NCBI GenBank assembly: GCA_916049765.1
Contig: CAJZIX010000002.1
Coordinates: 1 to 64,000, forward strand
DNA length: 64,000 bases
Direction of reading: 5' to 3'
From: an uncultured bacterium
GTDB taxonomy: Bacteria > Patescibacteriota > Gracilibacteria > Absconditabacterales > Absconditicoccaceae
The notes under the pieces: generated by a model
The model's database searches: none
Seen by the model: the letters and a program-made list of their open reading frames with translations, nothing else
What the model was told of the DNA's origin: nothing
Translations under genes and position numbers: made by a program
In this document: positions 1 through 9,679 of the stretch, piece by piece
Position numbering within the stretch: the first letter of the stretch is position 1
Layout: the number at the start of each line of letters is the position of its first letter

Positions 1-65
1 AAGGATAAGTGTAAGCAAATAAGAAAAATTTACAATAATTTATGAGGAGATTGGATCTCTTTTAC

Positions 66-93
66 TTGACAAGCTAAAAAAAATAATTATACT
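66..93 (+). promoter_or_regulatory. Sigma-70-type promoter of the first gene
   Basis: TTGACA at 66-71 and TATACT at 88-93 with a 16-base spacer, about 55 bases before the start codon at 148. The bases after the -10 box read TATACTAAGAAT, identical over 12 bases to the promoter at 3859, which supports both. Confidence 0.75.
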
Positions 94-147
94 AAGAATA
101 GTTTTTTAGAGAACTAAACTTTTTAGTTTATATCAGAAGGAAGAAAG

Positions 148-1704
148 ATGATAGAAAAAATAGGAAAGTTTGTGGATGGAAAAGTTGCTGCAGGACTTAT
201 AGCAGCTTCAAGTCTATGATCAGCATGAGGTGCGATAGCTAATACTTCAAATCAGAGTAAAGAGGAAATTAGTAAAGTACTTGTTGTTGATCAAGAAGGA
301 AAGGAGAATACAGAAGACAAGAAAACAATTGATTTTCAGCAGGCAAGGAAATCTTGAGAAGTGAAGAAAAGTCCAGAAACAAAGAATGTAGCAGGAGAAA
401 ATTTGATTTTAGACGAACAAGGAGTAGAGGAGTATTTTGCACAGAATGGAACAGTTCCATATCTAAAAAATGATACGATTATTGATGGGAATTGACCCTT
501 TGAAGTGATAGCAGACGGAATGGCTTGTTATTATTATCTTTCAAATAATGATCATGTTAGTATTACAAAGCCAGAGGGGATAGATAGAGTTTATGTATCT
601 TGAGCTTGTGAAGAACTAGAGGACAAAATCGAGATAACATGACATGCGGTAATTTCTTTCGGAAAATGAAGTAAATTGATAAATGTCATCTTTAATAACG
701 GAGCAAATTTTACGGAAGAAAATGCAGAAGGAAAGGAAATCGCACATACCGATACCTTGTATTTTTCAAATGAAGTATGAAATATTCCAGAAGAGATTAA
801 AGAACAATTAACAAAAGGAAAATGATTTTATACGGGAAAAATAGGTCTTCCTAAACATCATGATCCTGAATATCTTGTAGGATATGCCCAAAGAATTAGT
901 GGGAATTCAAAGGGGCGAGTTGATTCTGAATGGGGGGTCGTTGGAAATAATAATTTCCCTTTTGATCATTATGTTTCTCTAGAAGATTTTATTAAGGAGG
1001 CCGATTGTACGCCTTACAAGGAGGTTATCACAACTATAGAAAATATTTGAGGGAAAAATTATGAGTGTATTTTGAAGTTTTATAGTATAACACCTATTGG
1101 AACAGATTGATCGACAGCTCATGCTTCCATTATCTGATGAGGAAGCCCTTGAAAGAGGGTGAATGCTGTAGAAGCTGAAGTTAAAGCTAAAAAAACAGCA
1201 GAATACGGGGAAATAAATGAAGGCTATGACTCTACCCAGATAGAAGCTCCAAAATATTATGATAATGTGGGGAAAGAAGTGACTAAAGATAGTTTAGAAC
1301 TAGGAAAAACGTATCAACTCAAAGTGCAGGCTAAGCGTGATTATAAGATAACGAGTGTGATAGTTAATGGAGAAGAATATACTCCAACAGAAGAAGGGGC
1401 ATTTACTATAAATTTTGAAGTAAAAGAAAATAATAAGATAGAAATAAAATCCTCTTCAACCTCAGGAATAGAATGAACAGAAATCAAAAAACCACGTATA
1501 AGTTCAGAAAATGGAACGCTGACTATAGATACGCAAGATACGCAGCTCCAATCTATTCAAATTTATGATCTAAAAGGGCAACTTATTGCTCAAAAATCTA
1601 AACCTGAGTGAGTAGAAAATTTTCAACTTTCTCAAGGATTGTACTTTGTGGAGTGGAGAACGGTAAAAGGAGAATCAAAAACTGCAAAAGTTATGGTAAA
1701 GTAA
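148..1704 (+). CDS. Secreted surface protein with a type IX-like C-terminal sorting domain
   Basis: A 518-residue protein when UGA is read as Gly; at least 15 UGA codons are in frame. The N-terminus (MIEKIGKFVDGKVAAGLIAA) looks like an export signal or anchor. Residues about 380-430 form a beta-rich module around GKTYQLKV and ITSVIVNGEEY, of the kind found before C-terminal tails of Bacteroidetes surface proteins. The last 65 residues have the pattern of a type A type IX sorting domain: SIQIYDLKGQLIAQ, then FQLSQGLYFVEW, ending KVMVK. That pattern is established for Bacteroidetes; its presence here is inference from eye alone. The middle (about 110-330) is not recognised. It contains none of the AARTCTGA repeats that are frequent elsewhere, which could mean recent arrival. 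No terminator was seen before the convergent gene. Confidence 0.75.
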
Positions 1705-1757
1705 AATTATAAGATAGGGAAAGGATAATTTACGATCAGTCCATTCAAATGAGTAGA

Positions 1758-3620
1758 TTAGGCTTTGATAAGGTTAAATCGTGCGTTCGTAGAGGAGCTT
1801 TCTTTAATAAGCCAAGTTTCATTCTTTTGTAGAAGTCTGATTGTTCCTTGGACAAGATTTCCATTAGAAACCACAAAACTGACTGTTCAGATTTTGTTCT
1901 CTTTTTCTAGGTTGATAAGATCTCAGTATCGAACATAGCTTTCCTCCCCAATATCAAAAACAGTCATGCTCGTTTTCTTGAGTTCATACCTTGTCCCTAG
2001 AAGTTCTACAAATCCAGCCTGAAAAAACTGATTTTTGAGGAGGTTAATATCAAATGCAACAGCATAACTTCCTTCTTTATCTCCTGTTGCAAAATTTCAG
2101 TCATTCGTTCTTTTTGTTGAGATAAGTTCATTTTTTAGGGTTTCAGTATTGATATGTGAGATAATCTTTTGCTTTACTTGAAAGCGGAAAAAAAGCAAGG
2201 CTGCTTCATATCTCGTGATTGGAGCTTCAAAAGTTAGAGCATCTTCATTGTTAAGGATTCAGAGTTCTTTTGCTTTTTGAAAATAGGCAGATCGCCAAGG
2301 GTTTCAGCTTTCATCTAGTTTTTTATTTTCTGAAAGCCTGATCAACATTGTTATAAATTGAGCTTTTGTAAGGGGAAGTTGTGGTTCAAAAATGCTGTTA
2401 TTCCCTTGCATAAGACCTCGTTTACAAGCCTCTTCAACACTGGATTTAAGATTTTTGTCTGCTTTTGAAAGATCTTTGAAATTACATTGATTTGTTTCTC
2501 AGAAAATTGGCTTAAAGTTTAGAGCTCTAGCAAATTGAGTAAACATTTTTGCAGCTTGTTCTCTGGTTAAAGTAGAGAAAGGTTGATAATCAGAAATATC
2601 TTTTGCATTTGTTAAATTATGATCTCTCATTCGCTGTATTGCTTCATTTACTTCTGGAGAATTAAGAATGCTTAGTGAACTCGTAGTATCCAATCCGCTT
2701 CCGGAGAATAATCCAATAATTTCATTAGATGAAGTCTGATTTTCTGTTTTTGAAGAAGTTTGGGAGTTTATACCTGTTGTAATAAGGGAATTTCAAGGAT
2801 TTGTATCAATCGTTGAAAGCTGGGATTTCGCAGCATTATGAAGTTTTTGGTCAAGAAGAATGGTTTTTAATCTATAGATTAGTAGTGCAATCTCTCTTCT
2901 GCTAATTGCTCTATCTAAATTCATTACATCAGATTCATTCGTTAGAGAAATACCTTTAGCTTTTGCAAAGTAGAGCGTCCATCGTGGGTTGAACTTTTCA
3001 CTGCTAAGTTTTCATTCCAAAATTCTGATCAAAACCGTGAGGGCTTCTGCCTTTGATAGAGTATTATGAGGAAGAAATTTTCCATGACTTCATTTGAAAA
3101 TACCTGCTTTACAAGTACTCGTGATGAATGAGGATAGGGATGGATCAAAACTCTCACTATCCACAAAAGAACAATTGGTTTCGCTAGAAATCGGAGAAAG
3201 TTTGAGAACATGATAAGCTTGCCCTATAATTTTTGTAGCTTCTTCTCTCAGTAAGAAATCATCAGGTCTATATCCCTCTAAGGTATCATATTTAGTAAGT
3301 CCATTCTGATACATTCGATAAAGGGCTTTTTCAAGTTCTGTTCAATCTTTACGTTCATTATGAAGTGTGTCAGATGTTTTTTTTATCTCTTCTGGTTGAG
3401 TGGTTGATTTTGATAATTCCTTATCTGTAGAAGTAGATCAACTAGTATTCTCTAAACTGGACTTTGGGAGATTATCACTAGAAAAAGTCTGATTTCCTGA
3501 TTGAATGAGGATTTTTTTATTCGTTGAGTCTATAAGTATTTTTTGGTCAGCAGAGGCGAGGCTCACTACAAAAGAAAAACTTCCTAGAATTAAAAATCAG
3601 ATTTTTTTGCTCGTTTTCAT
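1758..3620 (-). CDS. Secreted protein with two sets of SLH repeats
   Basis: 620 residues with a signal peptide (MKTSKKIGFLILGSFSFVVS, cut near ASA). Two blocks of S-layer-homology-like repeats are visible, about residues 95-275 and 320-480, with typical phrases such as GYRPDDFLLREEATKII, LSKAEALTVLIRIL, FSTLTREQAAKMFTQFA and ITRYEAALLFFRF. SLH modules attach proteins non-covalently to the cell wall or S-layer. Each block holds a paired Cys (NCSFVDS...TCKAGIF; QCNFKDL...ACKRGLM). The C-terminal 130 residues are not recognised. Several UGA codons are in frame, the first in the signal peptide. Start chosen because the signal peptide begins there. Two related SLH proteins are at 19687-24354 and 43021-44481. 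Confidence 0.85.
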
Positions 3621-3836
3621 TTTCTTTTAAATAAAAGAGGATAAATACCTTCCTAAAGAGTAAGAATAGTGAAAACATTTGCAAGAGAAAAATAATCTGC
3701 CTCATTTTCAAGAAATGCTTTTCCTAGTTTTTAAGAAAATTTCCTTTGAGCATTTGCGATTTTTAGATGAGGAATTAGTTATCGTATCCGCTTTTTTGCT
3801 CGAAATATTGAAAAAGAACGGGAAAAGTGACGATTT

Positions 3837-3864
3837 TTGACATTTCCTGTTTTTTGAGTATACT
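3837..3864 (+). promoter_or_regulatory. Sigma-70-type promoter of the kinase-like gene
   Basis: TTGACA at 3837-3842 and TATACT at 3859-3864, 16-base spacer, followed by AAGAAT as in the promoter at 66. The start codon at 3894 would leave a leader of only about 23 bases with no Shine-Dalgarno sequence. Confidence 0.8.
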
Positions 3865-3893
3865 AAGAATGTATTTTACTTCTTAAGCTTGCA

Positions 3894-4885
3894 ATGGGAA
3901 TTAATCAGCCTTCTTCTAGTTTAAAATGGTTGAAGTACGATCCTAAAGATTATGCTGATATTTTTCCTTATGCAGAAGCTTTTGAAGAAATTCGCAGAAA
4001 AATTGGACAGGATTTTTCTCTTCATAAGTTATGAGAGTGAGCTTGGGCAAAGGTTTTTGAAATTCAGAAAGATGGAAAGTTTATGTGGTAAAATTACCTC
4101 ATCCATCTTGGTTTCAAGATGAAAATATTGAGATTATTCAAAAAGTATACAAAGAAATAGAAAATCAGAAACAGGTTATTCTTCGTTATGAAAATTTTGT
4201 CAAGAAATATGATAAGGCATTAATTAGGGTATGAACTAAATCTACAAAGCAATCTCTTTTGGATGTATTAGAAAGAGATTCTCCTAGTGAAATTTTTAAT
4301 GAAAATGATGATTTATCTGAAATTATAGAGAAAAAAAGAGCATTATCTCTGATTCAAATTCCAAAGATTTCGGAGATATATCAGGGAAAGGTTCCCATTA
4401 TTATCATGGATAAAATTGAATGAAAAAGTGTATGGCATGAAATGGTGAGTTTCTTTTTTGAGCCTTTATTTTCCTCAAAGTTTACTTATAATGCAGAAAA
4501 AGCTTGTTTAGAAGCTTCACATTCCTCTTTTAAAGAATTCGTTTCTTGATTAACCGATCAAGAATTGGAAAAACTACTTCTTTCGCTTTTTGAGCAAGAA
4601 GAAAAAGATTTAATTTGATGAGGAGCAAAAAGGTTTCTTCGTTGAGAATTGAAGAAGGCTTGAGTTGAACCACATACACTTCTATTGGAATTGAAAAATA
4701 AATGTAAATGGACTCTGACCTCAGATGTAATATCGTGGCTATATAGGGATGATCCTATTAAACAAGAAAGATTGCTCGCTGCTTATGATATTCTTTGTTC
4801 TGAGATTTGAGAACATCCTGATCCCAATCTTCAGAATTTTATCATCACTCCAGACCATAAACTTTGAATTATAGATTTTTGATAA
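3894..4885 (+). pseudogene. Protein-kinase-like gene broken by one frameshift near 4080
   Basis: Two frames join into one kinase-like protein of about 330 residues. Frame one (3894 to a TAA at 4089) gives the glycine-rich loop LGEGAWAKVFEIQKDGKF, with two of its glycines encoded by UGA. The second frame picks up at about 4079 with YVVKLPHPSW, the expected VAIK-type lysine region. One T appears to be missing from a T run at 4080-4082. The end reads HPDPNLQNFII then IIDFG and stops: catalytic Asp, metal-binding Asn and DFG are present, but the usual helices after DFG are absent. A -1 programmed shift is less likely because no clear slippery heptamer is seen; sequencing error or a recent mutation fits best. 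UbiB, fructosamine kinase or YrbL-like families share this DPN/DFG layout; I cannot choose. Confidence 0.7.
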
Positions 4886-4909
4886 CTTTATTCTTTACAA
4901 AGCAAGATT

Positions 4910-5347
4910 ATGACTCCAAAGAAAATTAATACTCCTAATCAATCTTCTATCCAACTGTGAAGCTGAAACAATACTTCTCCTACCAAGGAAAATCTGAAAG
5001 AAACGCTCGTTCCGAATCTTGATACCATGCGTTATATGGAAATGATGACGCTTTTTAATAGCAAAACTTATGATGAATGAGTTGTAAGAATGAAGAATCA
5101 TACAAGAACCTTTTTGTATTTTCACAATCTTGCTCAGCTGACTGACGATGAGATATACCCTCACCTTGAACAACTTCAAAAAGATTATCCAAATCTCAAA
5201 GGTTCAGTTTATCTCAGGCATCATAAGGGAAAAAAATTTATCTCACTAGAACCCTTATTCCCTGATTCTGGAGAAAAGGAAATTGCTCAAAAATTAGCTG
5301 ATCAGCTGAAATCTGTTTTGAAACAAAAAGATAAAAATCAGACTTAA
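4910..5347 (+). CDS. Conserved-looking hypothetical protein, 145 residues
   Basis: Not recognised. Starts 24 bases after the kinase-like gene, so probably co-transcribed. The first 30 residues are Asn/Ser/Thr-rich and contain two UGA-encoded glycines (IQLGSGNN). The rest is charged and likely alpha-beta (NLDTMRYMEMMTLFN, YPHLEQLQKDYPNLKGSVYL, KEIAQKLADQLKSVLKQKDK). No signal peptide or membrane segment, so a cytoplasmic protein. It runs tail to tail into tgt with only 5 bases between the two stops. Confidence 0.75.
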
Positions 5348-5352
5348 CCACT

Positions 5353-6498
5353 TTAATTTTCCTCCAAAAATTTCTTTTTCCAGTCCTCTAAAATACGGTT
5401 CAGATACACGATATTATGCAGTCCGACAAGGCTTCCTCAGAGCGTTTCTTGCTCTCTGATGAGGTGGCAGAGGTAGGCTTTGCTAAAGTTTCTACAGGTA
5501 TAGCAATCACAGTTCTCAGTCAAAGGAGAAAAATCAGTTCTAAAGTCAGAATTTGTAATTTTGATATTCCCCTGATCAGAAAAGGCGATTCCATGCCTTC
5601 CAAGCCTCGTTGCTGCGACGCAGTCAAACATATCTACTCCCTGTTCTATCGCAAAACGCAGGTCTTCTGGAGTCCCTACCCCCATCAAATATCTTGGCTT
5701 TTCATTTGGTAAAAGTGGTGCGGTATGTGCGATTACTTGCTCAATCAGCTCTCTACTTTCTCCAACGCTCACCCCACCGATCGCAATTCCATCCCAGGCA
5801 AACTGAGAAAGGTATTCTGCGGATTGCGTTCTGAGGTCAAGATAGCTTCCTCCTTGTACGATAGGGAAGAGAACTCCTCTTGCCTCTTCATATTTTGGCT
5901 TAAAATGCTCAAAAGCTCTTTTTGCTCGGCGATGTGTCATAGCAATATGCTTTTCTATAGTTTTCTTGTCAGAACCGGCAGGAGAGCAAACATCTAGCAC
6001 CATCATAATATCAGATCCAAGCTCACATTGGGTATCTACCACATTCTCTGGGGTAAAGATATGCTTACTTCCATCATAAGGCGAGCGGAATTTTACGCCC
6101 TCTTCAGTCAGCTTTATTCCTACTTTGTGAGTGTGTTTTTGGTCATTGAATTTTTGATTTGCTAAACCAAGAGAAAAAACCTGAAACCCTCCACTATCGG
6201 TCAGAATCAGTCCGTCTTTCCAGTTTTCAAACTGATGTAAACCTCCAGCTGCTTGCACAATTTTACTTCCTGGACGCAGATAGAGATGAAAAGTATTTGC
6301 GAGAATCAGCTTGATCGGCTCAATCTGACTTCCAATATAGTGTGGATCCTGCAAAAGATCTAAAATCAGACCTTTGATCGTAGCTTTAGTCCCCACCGGC
6401 ATAAAAATCGGCGTTTTGAGGGTGATTCCATTGAGGGTGATTTCACCAACTCTGGCTTTCCCTTTTTGCTTGAGGATTTTGAAGTTGAGTTTTGACAT
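5353..6498 (-). CDS. tgt: Queuine/preQ1 tRNA-ribosyltransferase
   Basis: 381 residues, the usual Tgt length. Tgt swaps guanine 34 of GUN-anticodon tRNAs for preQ1. Visible motifs: FMPVGTKATIKGL near the start, LTDSGGFQVFSL with the proton-acceptor Asp, the VQGGSYLDLR and GGVSVGES regions, the nucleophile region RYLMGVGTPEDL...GVDMFDC, and the zinc site CDCYTC with the distant His. The last 28 residues (LGGSLVGLHNIVYLNRILED) follow a UGA and are the family's conserved tail, so UGA is Gly here. I chose the start at 6498 (MSKLNFKIL); an in-frame ATG at 6522 is possible. The anticodon-modified tRNAs would include the tRNA-His found at 52713. Confidence 0.95.
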
Positions 6499-6650
6499 AA
6501 GAATTTTAGATTTAGTAATCAAAGCATAAATTATTTTTTATATCTCAAAAAATGATTATGCTTATTTGCCTGATAAAATCAATTAAACTTTCCTTGACAT
6601 TCTTTAGTAAATTATAATAATATGATATGTAAACTCAAAAAGTAAAAAAC

Positions 6651-6968
6651 ATGAAAAGAAAAATTTTAGAAATTTTGGGGATGTTCGTTTTTGTATTTCT
6701 TAGTATCATGACGATCATTCTTGTTTTAGAGGGATATAAGCTTTTTTTGGACTGGATAAAATCCTATCAAAAGGTAATTATATGGTCGGATATCCTGTTC
6801 TTGGTAAGTTTTATTGCTTATCAAATAACAAAAAAAATATGGTTGGGAGTTGTTTCAACCATATTAGGGCTATTTATTCTACTTTCTCTGTTATATTATA
6901 GTTGGAATTTATTCCTTCTTATTCCTATTTTGGGCATTATGTCGATAAAAAGTAGGAGGAAGAAATGA
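6651..6968 (+). CDS. Small membrane protein, ending at a UGA before a terminator
   Basis: 105 residues with three hydrophobic segments (about 8-26, 42-58, 66-98) and a basic tail (SIKSRRKK). Function unknown. The frame contains only GGN glycines, then meets UGA at 6966-6968, six bases before a strong terminator hairpin at 6974-7005. If UGA is Gly, as in the rest of the window, the frame continues through the hairpin to a TAA at 7128-7130 and overlaps the next gene by 59 bases, adding a tail with no membrane or family features. Either UGA ends this gene, or the true product is longer and the hairpin lies within it. The coordinates given stop at the UGA. A gene acquired from a UGA-stop organism would explain it. 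Confidence 0.6.
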   Translation: MKRKILEILGMFVFVFLSIMTIILVLEGYKLFLDWIKSYQKVIIWSDILFLVSFIAYQITKKIWLGVVSTILGLFILLSLLYYSWNLFLLIPILGIMSIKSRRKK

Positions 6969-6973
6969 AAGAT

Positions 6974-7005
6974 AAAAAGCATTGGTTTGTCCAGTGCTTT
7001 TTCTG
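6974..7005 (+). terminator. Intrinsic terminator
   Basis: Arms AAAAAGCATTGG (6974-6985) and CCAGTGCTTTTT (6991-7002) pair with a single G-U, five-base loop, T run included in the right arm. Confidence 0.8.
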
Positions 7006-7071
7006 ACTTGAAAAAATGGAATATTTCACTATACTACACTGCAGTGAAATTCAGGTTTACTTCCTATTTTG

Positions 7072-7524
7072 ATGCTCGTGATAGACAAAATAAAAACACA
7101 ACTTTCTTCTGAAATTTCTTTACAAACTAAAGCTGGATTATTTTTCTCAGCCTTTGATCATCAAGGCCAACTTCTCGCCTCAAATGGAGTAATGAAAACG
7201 GATAGGACGATAGAGATGCTTTTGCAGAGCTTTTATCTTGGAATATTGAAAAAGTTTGAACCACAGATCAAAAGTCTGATTTTTGATGTTGTAGAGGATA
7301 TTAGACTACAAAATGATCCTAATGTCTTGATCAAACTTCCATTGGATCAGTATGGGCTTTTTCTCGTAGAGGGAGAAGGACAGAATAGTGGAGTTTTACT
7401 TCCTAATACGAAAGGAATCAACACTATCCAAGAAGCTCTAGCTGCAATCAAAAAAAAATATAATCTGAACAACCAGGTTTCTGTCTTCATTTTCAGGACG
7501 AAAAAAATCCTTATCAATCTTTAG
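7072..7524 (+). CDS. AMMECR1-domain-like protein
   Basis: 150 residues, no signal peptide. The order of segments matches the AMMECR1 fold: AGLFFSAFDHQGQLLASNG (compare AGVFVTL..dG.LRGCIG), a helix with TDRTIEMLLQSF, then IKSLIFDVVEDI, QYGLFLVEGEGQNSGVLLP and TIQEALAAIKKKYNL. The RGCIG signature is degenerate (LLASNG), so any catalytic role seen in other members of the AmmeMemoRadiSam group is doubtful. No partner (MEMO or radical SAM gene) is nearby. A TTG just upstream could also start it; ATG at 7072 is the simpler choice. No in-frame UGA. Identification is by eye and moderate. Confidence 0.6.
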   Translation: MLVIDKIKTQLSSEISLQTKAGLFFSAFDHQGQLLASNGVMKTDRTIEMLLQSFYLGILKKFEPQIKSLIFDVVEDIRLQNDPNVLIKLPLDQYGLFLVEGEGQNSGVLLPNTKGINTIQEALAAIKKKYNLNNQVSVFIFRTKKILINL

Positions 7525-7542
7525 TATAAGGACTTCTACAAA

Positions 7543-7743
7543 TTATTCATTATCTTCCAAAGAGAAAAGTTCTTGAATAGGAACTTGGAAAATTTTTGCA
7601 ATTTGTAAGGCGAGTTTGAGCGAGGGGTTGTATTTTCCCATTTCTAAGAAGACAATGGTTTCTCTCCTTACTCCGACCTTTTCTGCAAGTTCTGCCTGAG
7701 TCAGATGATGTTTTGCTCTATATTCTTTAATCTTATTTTGCAT
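7543..7743 (-). CDS. XRE-family helix-turn-helix regulator
   Basis: 66 residues, almost entirely one Cro/CI-type DNA-binding domain: [30 protein letters not shown] with the recognition helix at about 25-35, then [22 protein letters not shown]. Short XRE proteins of this type usually repress their own operon. It follows a four-helix membrane protein gene by 17 bases, a common bacterial pair in which the membrane protein and regulator share an operon. The paired palindromes at 8190-8226, upstream of that operon, are the likely operator. Confidence 0.92.
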   Translation of the reverse strand: MQNKIKEYRAKHHLTQAELAEKVGVRRETIVFLEMGKYNPSLKLALQIAKIFQVPIQELFSLEDNE

Positions 7744-7760
7744 GATCTTTTGAAAAAATA

Positions 7761-8162
7761 CTAAAGTCAGGTTTTGTCTGGATGATGAGAGTAATATCGT
7801 GAACTCAAAAGCACTAAAAGTCCACCTAGCATTAAAAAGGCTGAAGCCATATCTTTTGCATTATACTCTTGTAAAAAAGGAGAAAAGCTATCTACAAAAA
7901 GCACAAACATCGTAGTCAGTAAAAGGAGTTGACAAGATAGAGCTAGTGAAGTATATCCTGCTTTTTTAAACATTTCATCGCTCTTTGGCTCGTTAGCTCT
8001 TTTTTTTCAAAAGATTCCTGATACGAGGAGGAAACTTCCAGTAAAACATGGGATAAATGCAGTAATTCGTATAGAGAAAGTTCAGTCTTTACCAAAAATT
8101 CATAAACAGATTCCTCCCACAAGGAGAATACTCCCCATTACAATCCTGATTTTTGCTTTCAT
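7761..8162 (-). CDS. Four-helix membrane protein, partner of the XRE regulator
   Basis: 133 residues with four hydrophobic segments ([20 protein letters not shown] at the start; [51 protein letters not shown]). Similar small membrane proteins paired with XRE regulators are annotated DUF2178-like, though I see no diagnostic motif. Four UGA codons are in frame, the last giving the end TGL before TAG. First gene of a two-gene operon with the regulator at 7543-7743. Confidence 0.8.
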
Positions 8163-8189
8163 AATTATTCGTATAAGAAAATAAAAAAA

Positions 8190-8226
8190 GTTATAAATTC
8201 ATAACAATATGTTATATAATCATAAC
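8190..8226 (-). promoter_or_regulatory. Tandem palindromic operator of the XRE operon
   Basis: Two copies of GTTAT-N6-ATAAC: 8190-8205 and 8211-8226, separated by AATAT, so their centres are 21 bases (two helical turns) apart. They lie 28 bases upstream of the start codon at 8162, where a promoter should be. The adjoining half-sites between the copies form a third ATAAC/GTTAT pair. This is the expected arrangement for an autoregulating dimeric XRE repressor. Confidence 0.65.
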
Positions 8227-8262
8227 TTTTTAAAAATCAAGGAAAAGTTAGAAATTATTAAC

Positions 8263-9480
8263 TTATTGGGCTATATATTCTTCCAAGGTTTTAAAGAAAG
8301 TGTCTAATTCTGAAATATCATTGTAGAGATAAGCACTCATTCTGCAGGTTCCTCAGAGTCCAAACTGTTTATGCAAAGGATAGGCACAATGTCCTCCGCA
8401 ACGAATACAAATATTCCTCTCAGCAAAAAACTCTCAAACCTGATTGAAGTTTTCTTTCCCCTTAATGATAAAGGAAAAAAGAGCCACTCTATCTTCACTT
8501 ATAGGACCAATGATTTTTACCTGATCTTTTAGAAGGTGAAATTTTCCTAATGCATATTGGGCAAGTTTTTTTTCATGCTCAGAAATTATTTGTAGGGAGC
8601 TTTTGAGGGTTTTTTCTGGGGAGAGTGTTTTAAGATATTCTAATGCATATTCTAGAGAAACCGCTCCAATAATGTTTGGAGTTCAGGCTTCAAATTTTTC
8701 ATTATTGGATTGTAATTCAAATCCATCACAGGAAACATCTTTAATAGTTCCTCCTCCAACACTAAGAGGCTGAAGTTCCTTGACTCGCTGATGTTTCAAA
8801 GCCAGCACTCCAAGCCCAGTATATGCCATCATTTTATGGGCAGTAAAAATCAGTGCATCACAGTTGATCTCTTTCATATCTACTGGCATATTTGGTACAG
8901 ATTGTGAGGCATCAACCACGAAAAAAGTATCTTTACGGAGTAAAGATCAGATTTTTTTGACATCATAAATCCTTCCTGTTACATTAGAAACCTGCCCACA
9001 GGAAACTACCTTAACTTCTGGAGTATATTTCTGCTGAAAATCCTCATAATTTACTTCAAATTGATTATTTAATCCAAAAAATCTGACTTCAAATCCAAAT
9101 TGTTTAGCAAGTGACATCCATGGTAAGGTATTGGCATGATGGTCCCGAATTCCAACGAGCACAGCATCTCCTTTCCCCAAGAATCCAGAGTTTACAAGGC
9201 TCTGAGCAAGGAGATTAAAAGAAGCAGTTGCATTTGCAGTATAGATAATTTCTTTTGGAGTACAGTTAATGAGCTCGGAAACTAGCTTTTTGCTATTATG
9301 ATAGTGGAGCTCGGAGTTTTCAGAAAGAGAATACAGTCCTCTGTGAATATTTGCATAGTCATTTTGAATAAAACGGGAAACACCATCAATTACCATTGCT
9401 GGTTTTTGGGTTGTAGCTGCATTGTCAAGATAAATGATCTCTGGATGATTTGCTAAAAGTGGAAAATCTGATTTTTGCAT
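8263..9480 (-). CDS. sufS: Cysteine desulfurase, SufS type
   Basis: 405 residues, usual SufS length. It removes sulfur from cysteine for Fe-S cluster or thio-tRNA assembly. Visible: N-terminal YLDNAATTQKP, ANIHRGLYSLSENS, TANATASFNLLAQSL, substrate region VVDASQSVPNM, the PLP lysine in IFTAHKMMAYTGLGVL, EAGTPNIIGA, and the catalytic Cys in RCGGHCAYPL. Several conserved glycines (KFEAGTPN and others) are encoded by UGA. No other suf genes are adjacent, so it stands alone here. The gene is monocistronic as far as the sequence shows. Confidence 0.95.
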
Positions 9481-9621
9481 ATTAAAAGAATAAAATAAAA
9501 GCTAGGTTTTTTATCTTCAAAAAACATATTTCTTTTAATCCCTTTGCAATCTGGAATATTGTAATTTAACTATAGGAATATGTATGAGTTTTGCAAGAGG
9601 AAGCCCATTCCTTGAATTTTA

Positions 9622-9650
9622 GAAAAAACAGACTTTTACATCTGTCTTTT
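9622..9650 (-). terminator. Intrinsic terminator of the gene at 9680-10270
   Basis: Read on the minus strand: ACAGA, eight-base loop, TCTGT followed by six T. Lies 30 bases after the stop codon at 9680. Confidence 0.7.
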
Positions 9651-9679
9651 CATCAATATTCTTGAAAGATATTTATTCC

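Noticed and set aside
4040..4090. Programmed -1 frameshift in the kinase-like gene
   Set aside because: No clear slippery heptamer with a downstream structure; a one-base indel in a T run is simpler.
5416..5997. Several plus-strand frames of 74-98 codons
   Set aside because: They are opposite tgt, whose protein is clearly recognisable.
6600..6626. Promoter TTGACA (6594) with TATAAT (6613)
   Set aside because: The spacer would be 13 bases, outside the 16-base rule of the other promoters; the true -10 box could not be fixed.
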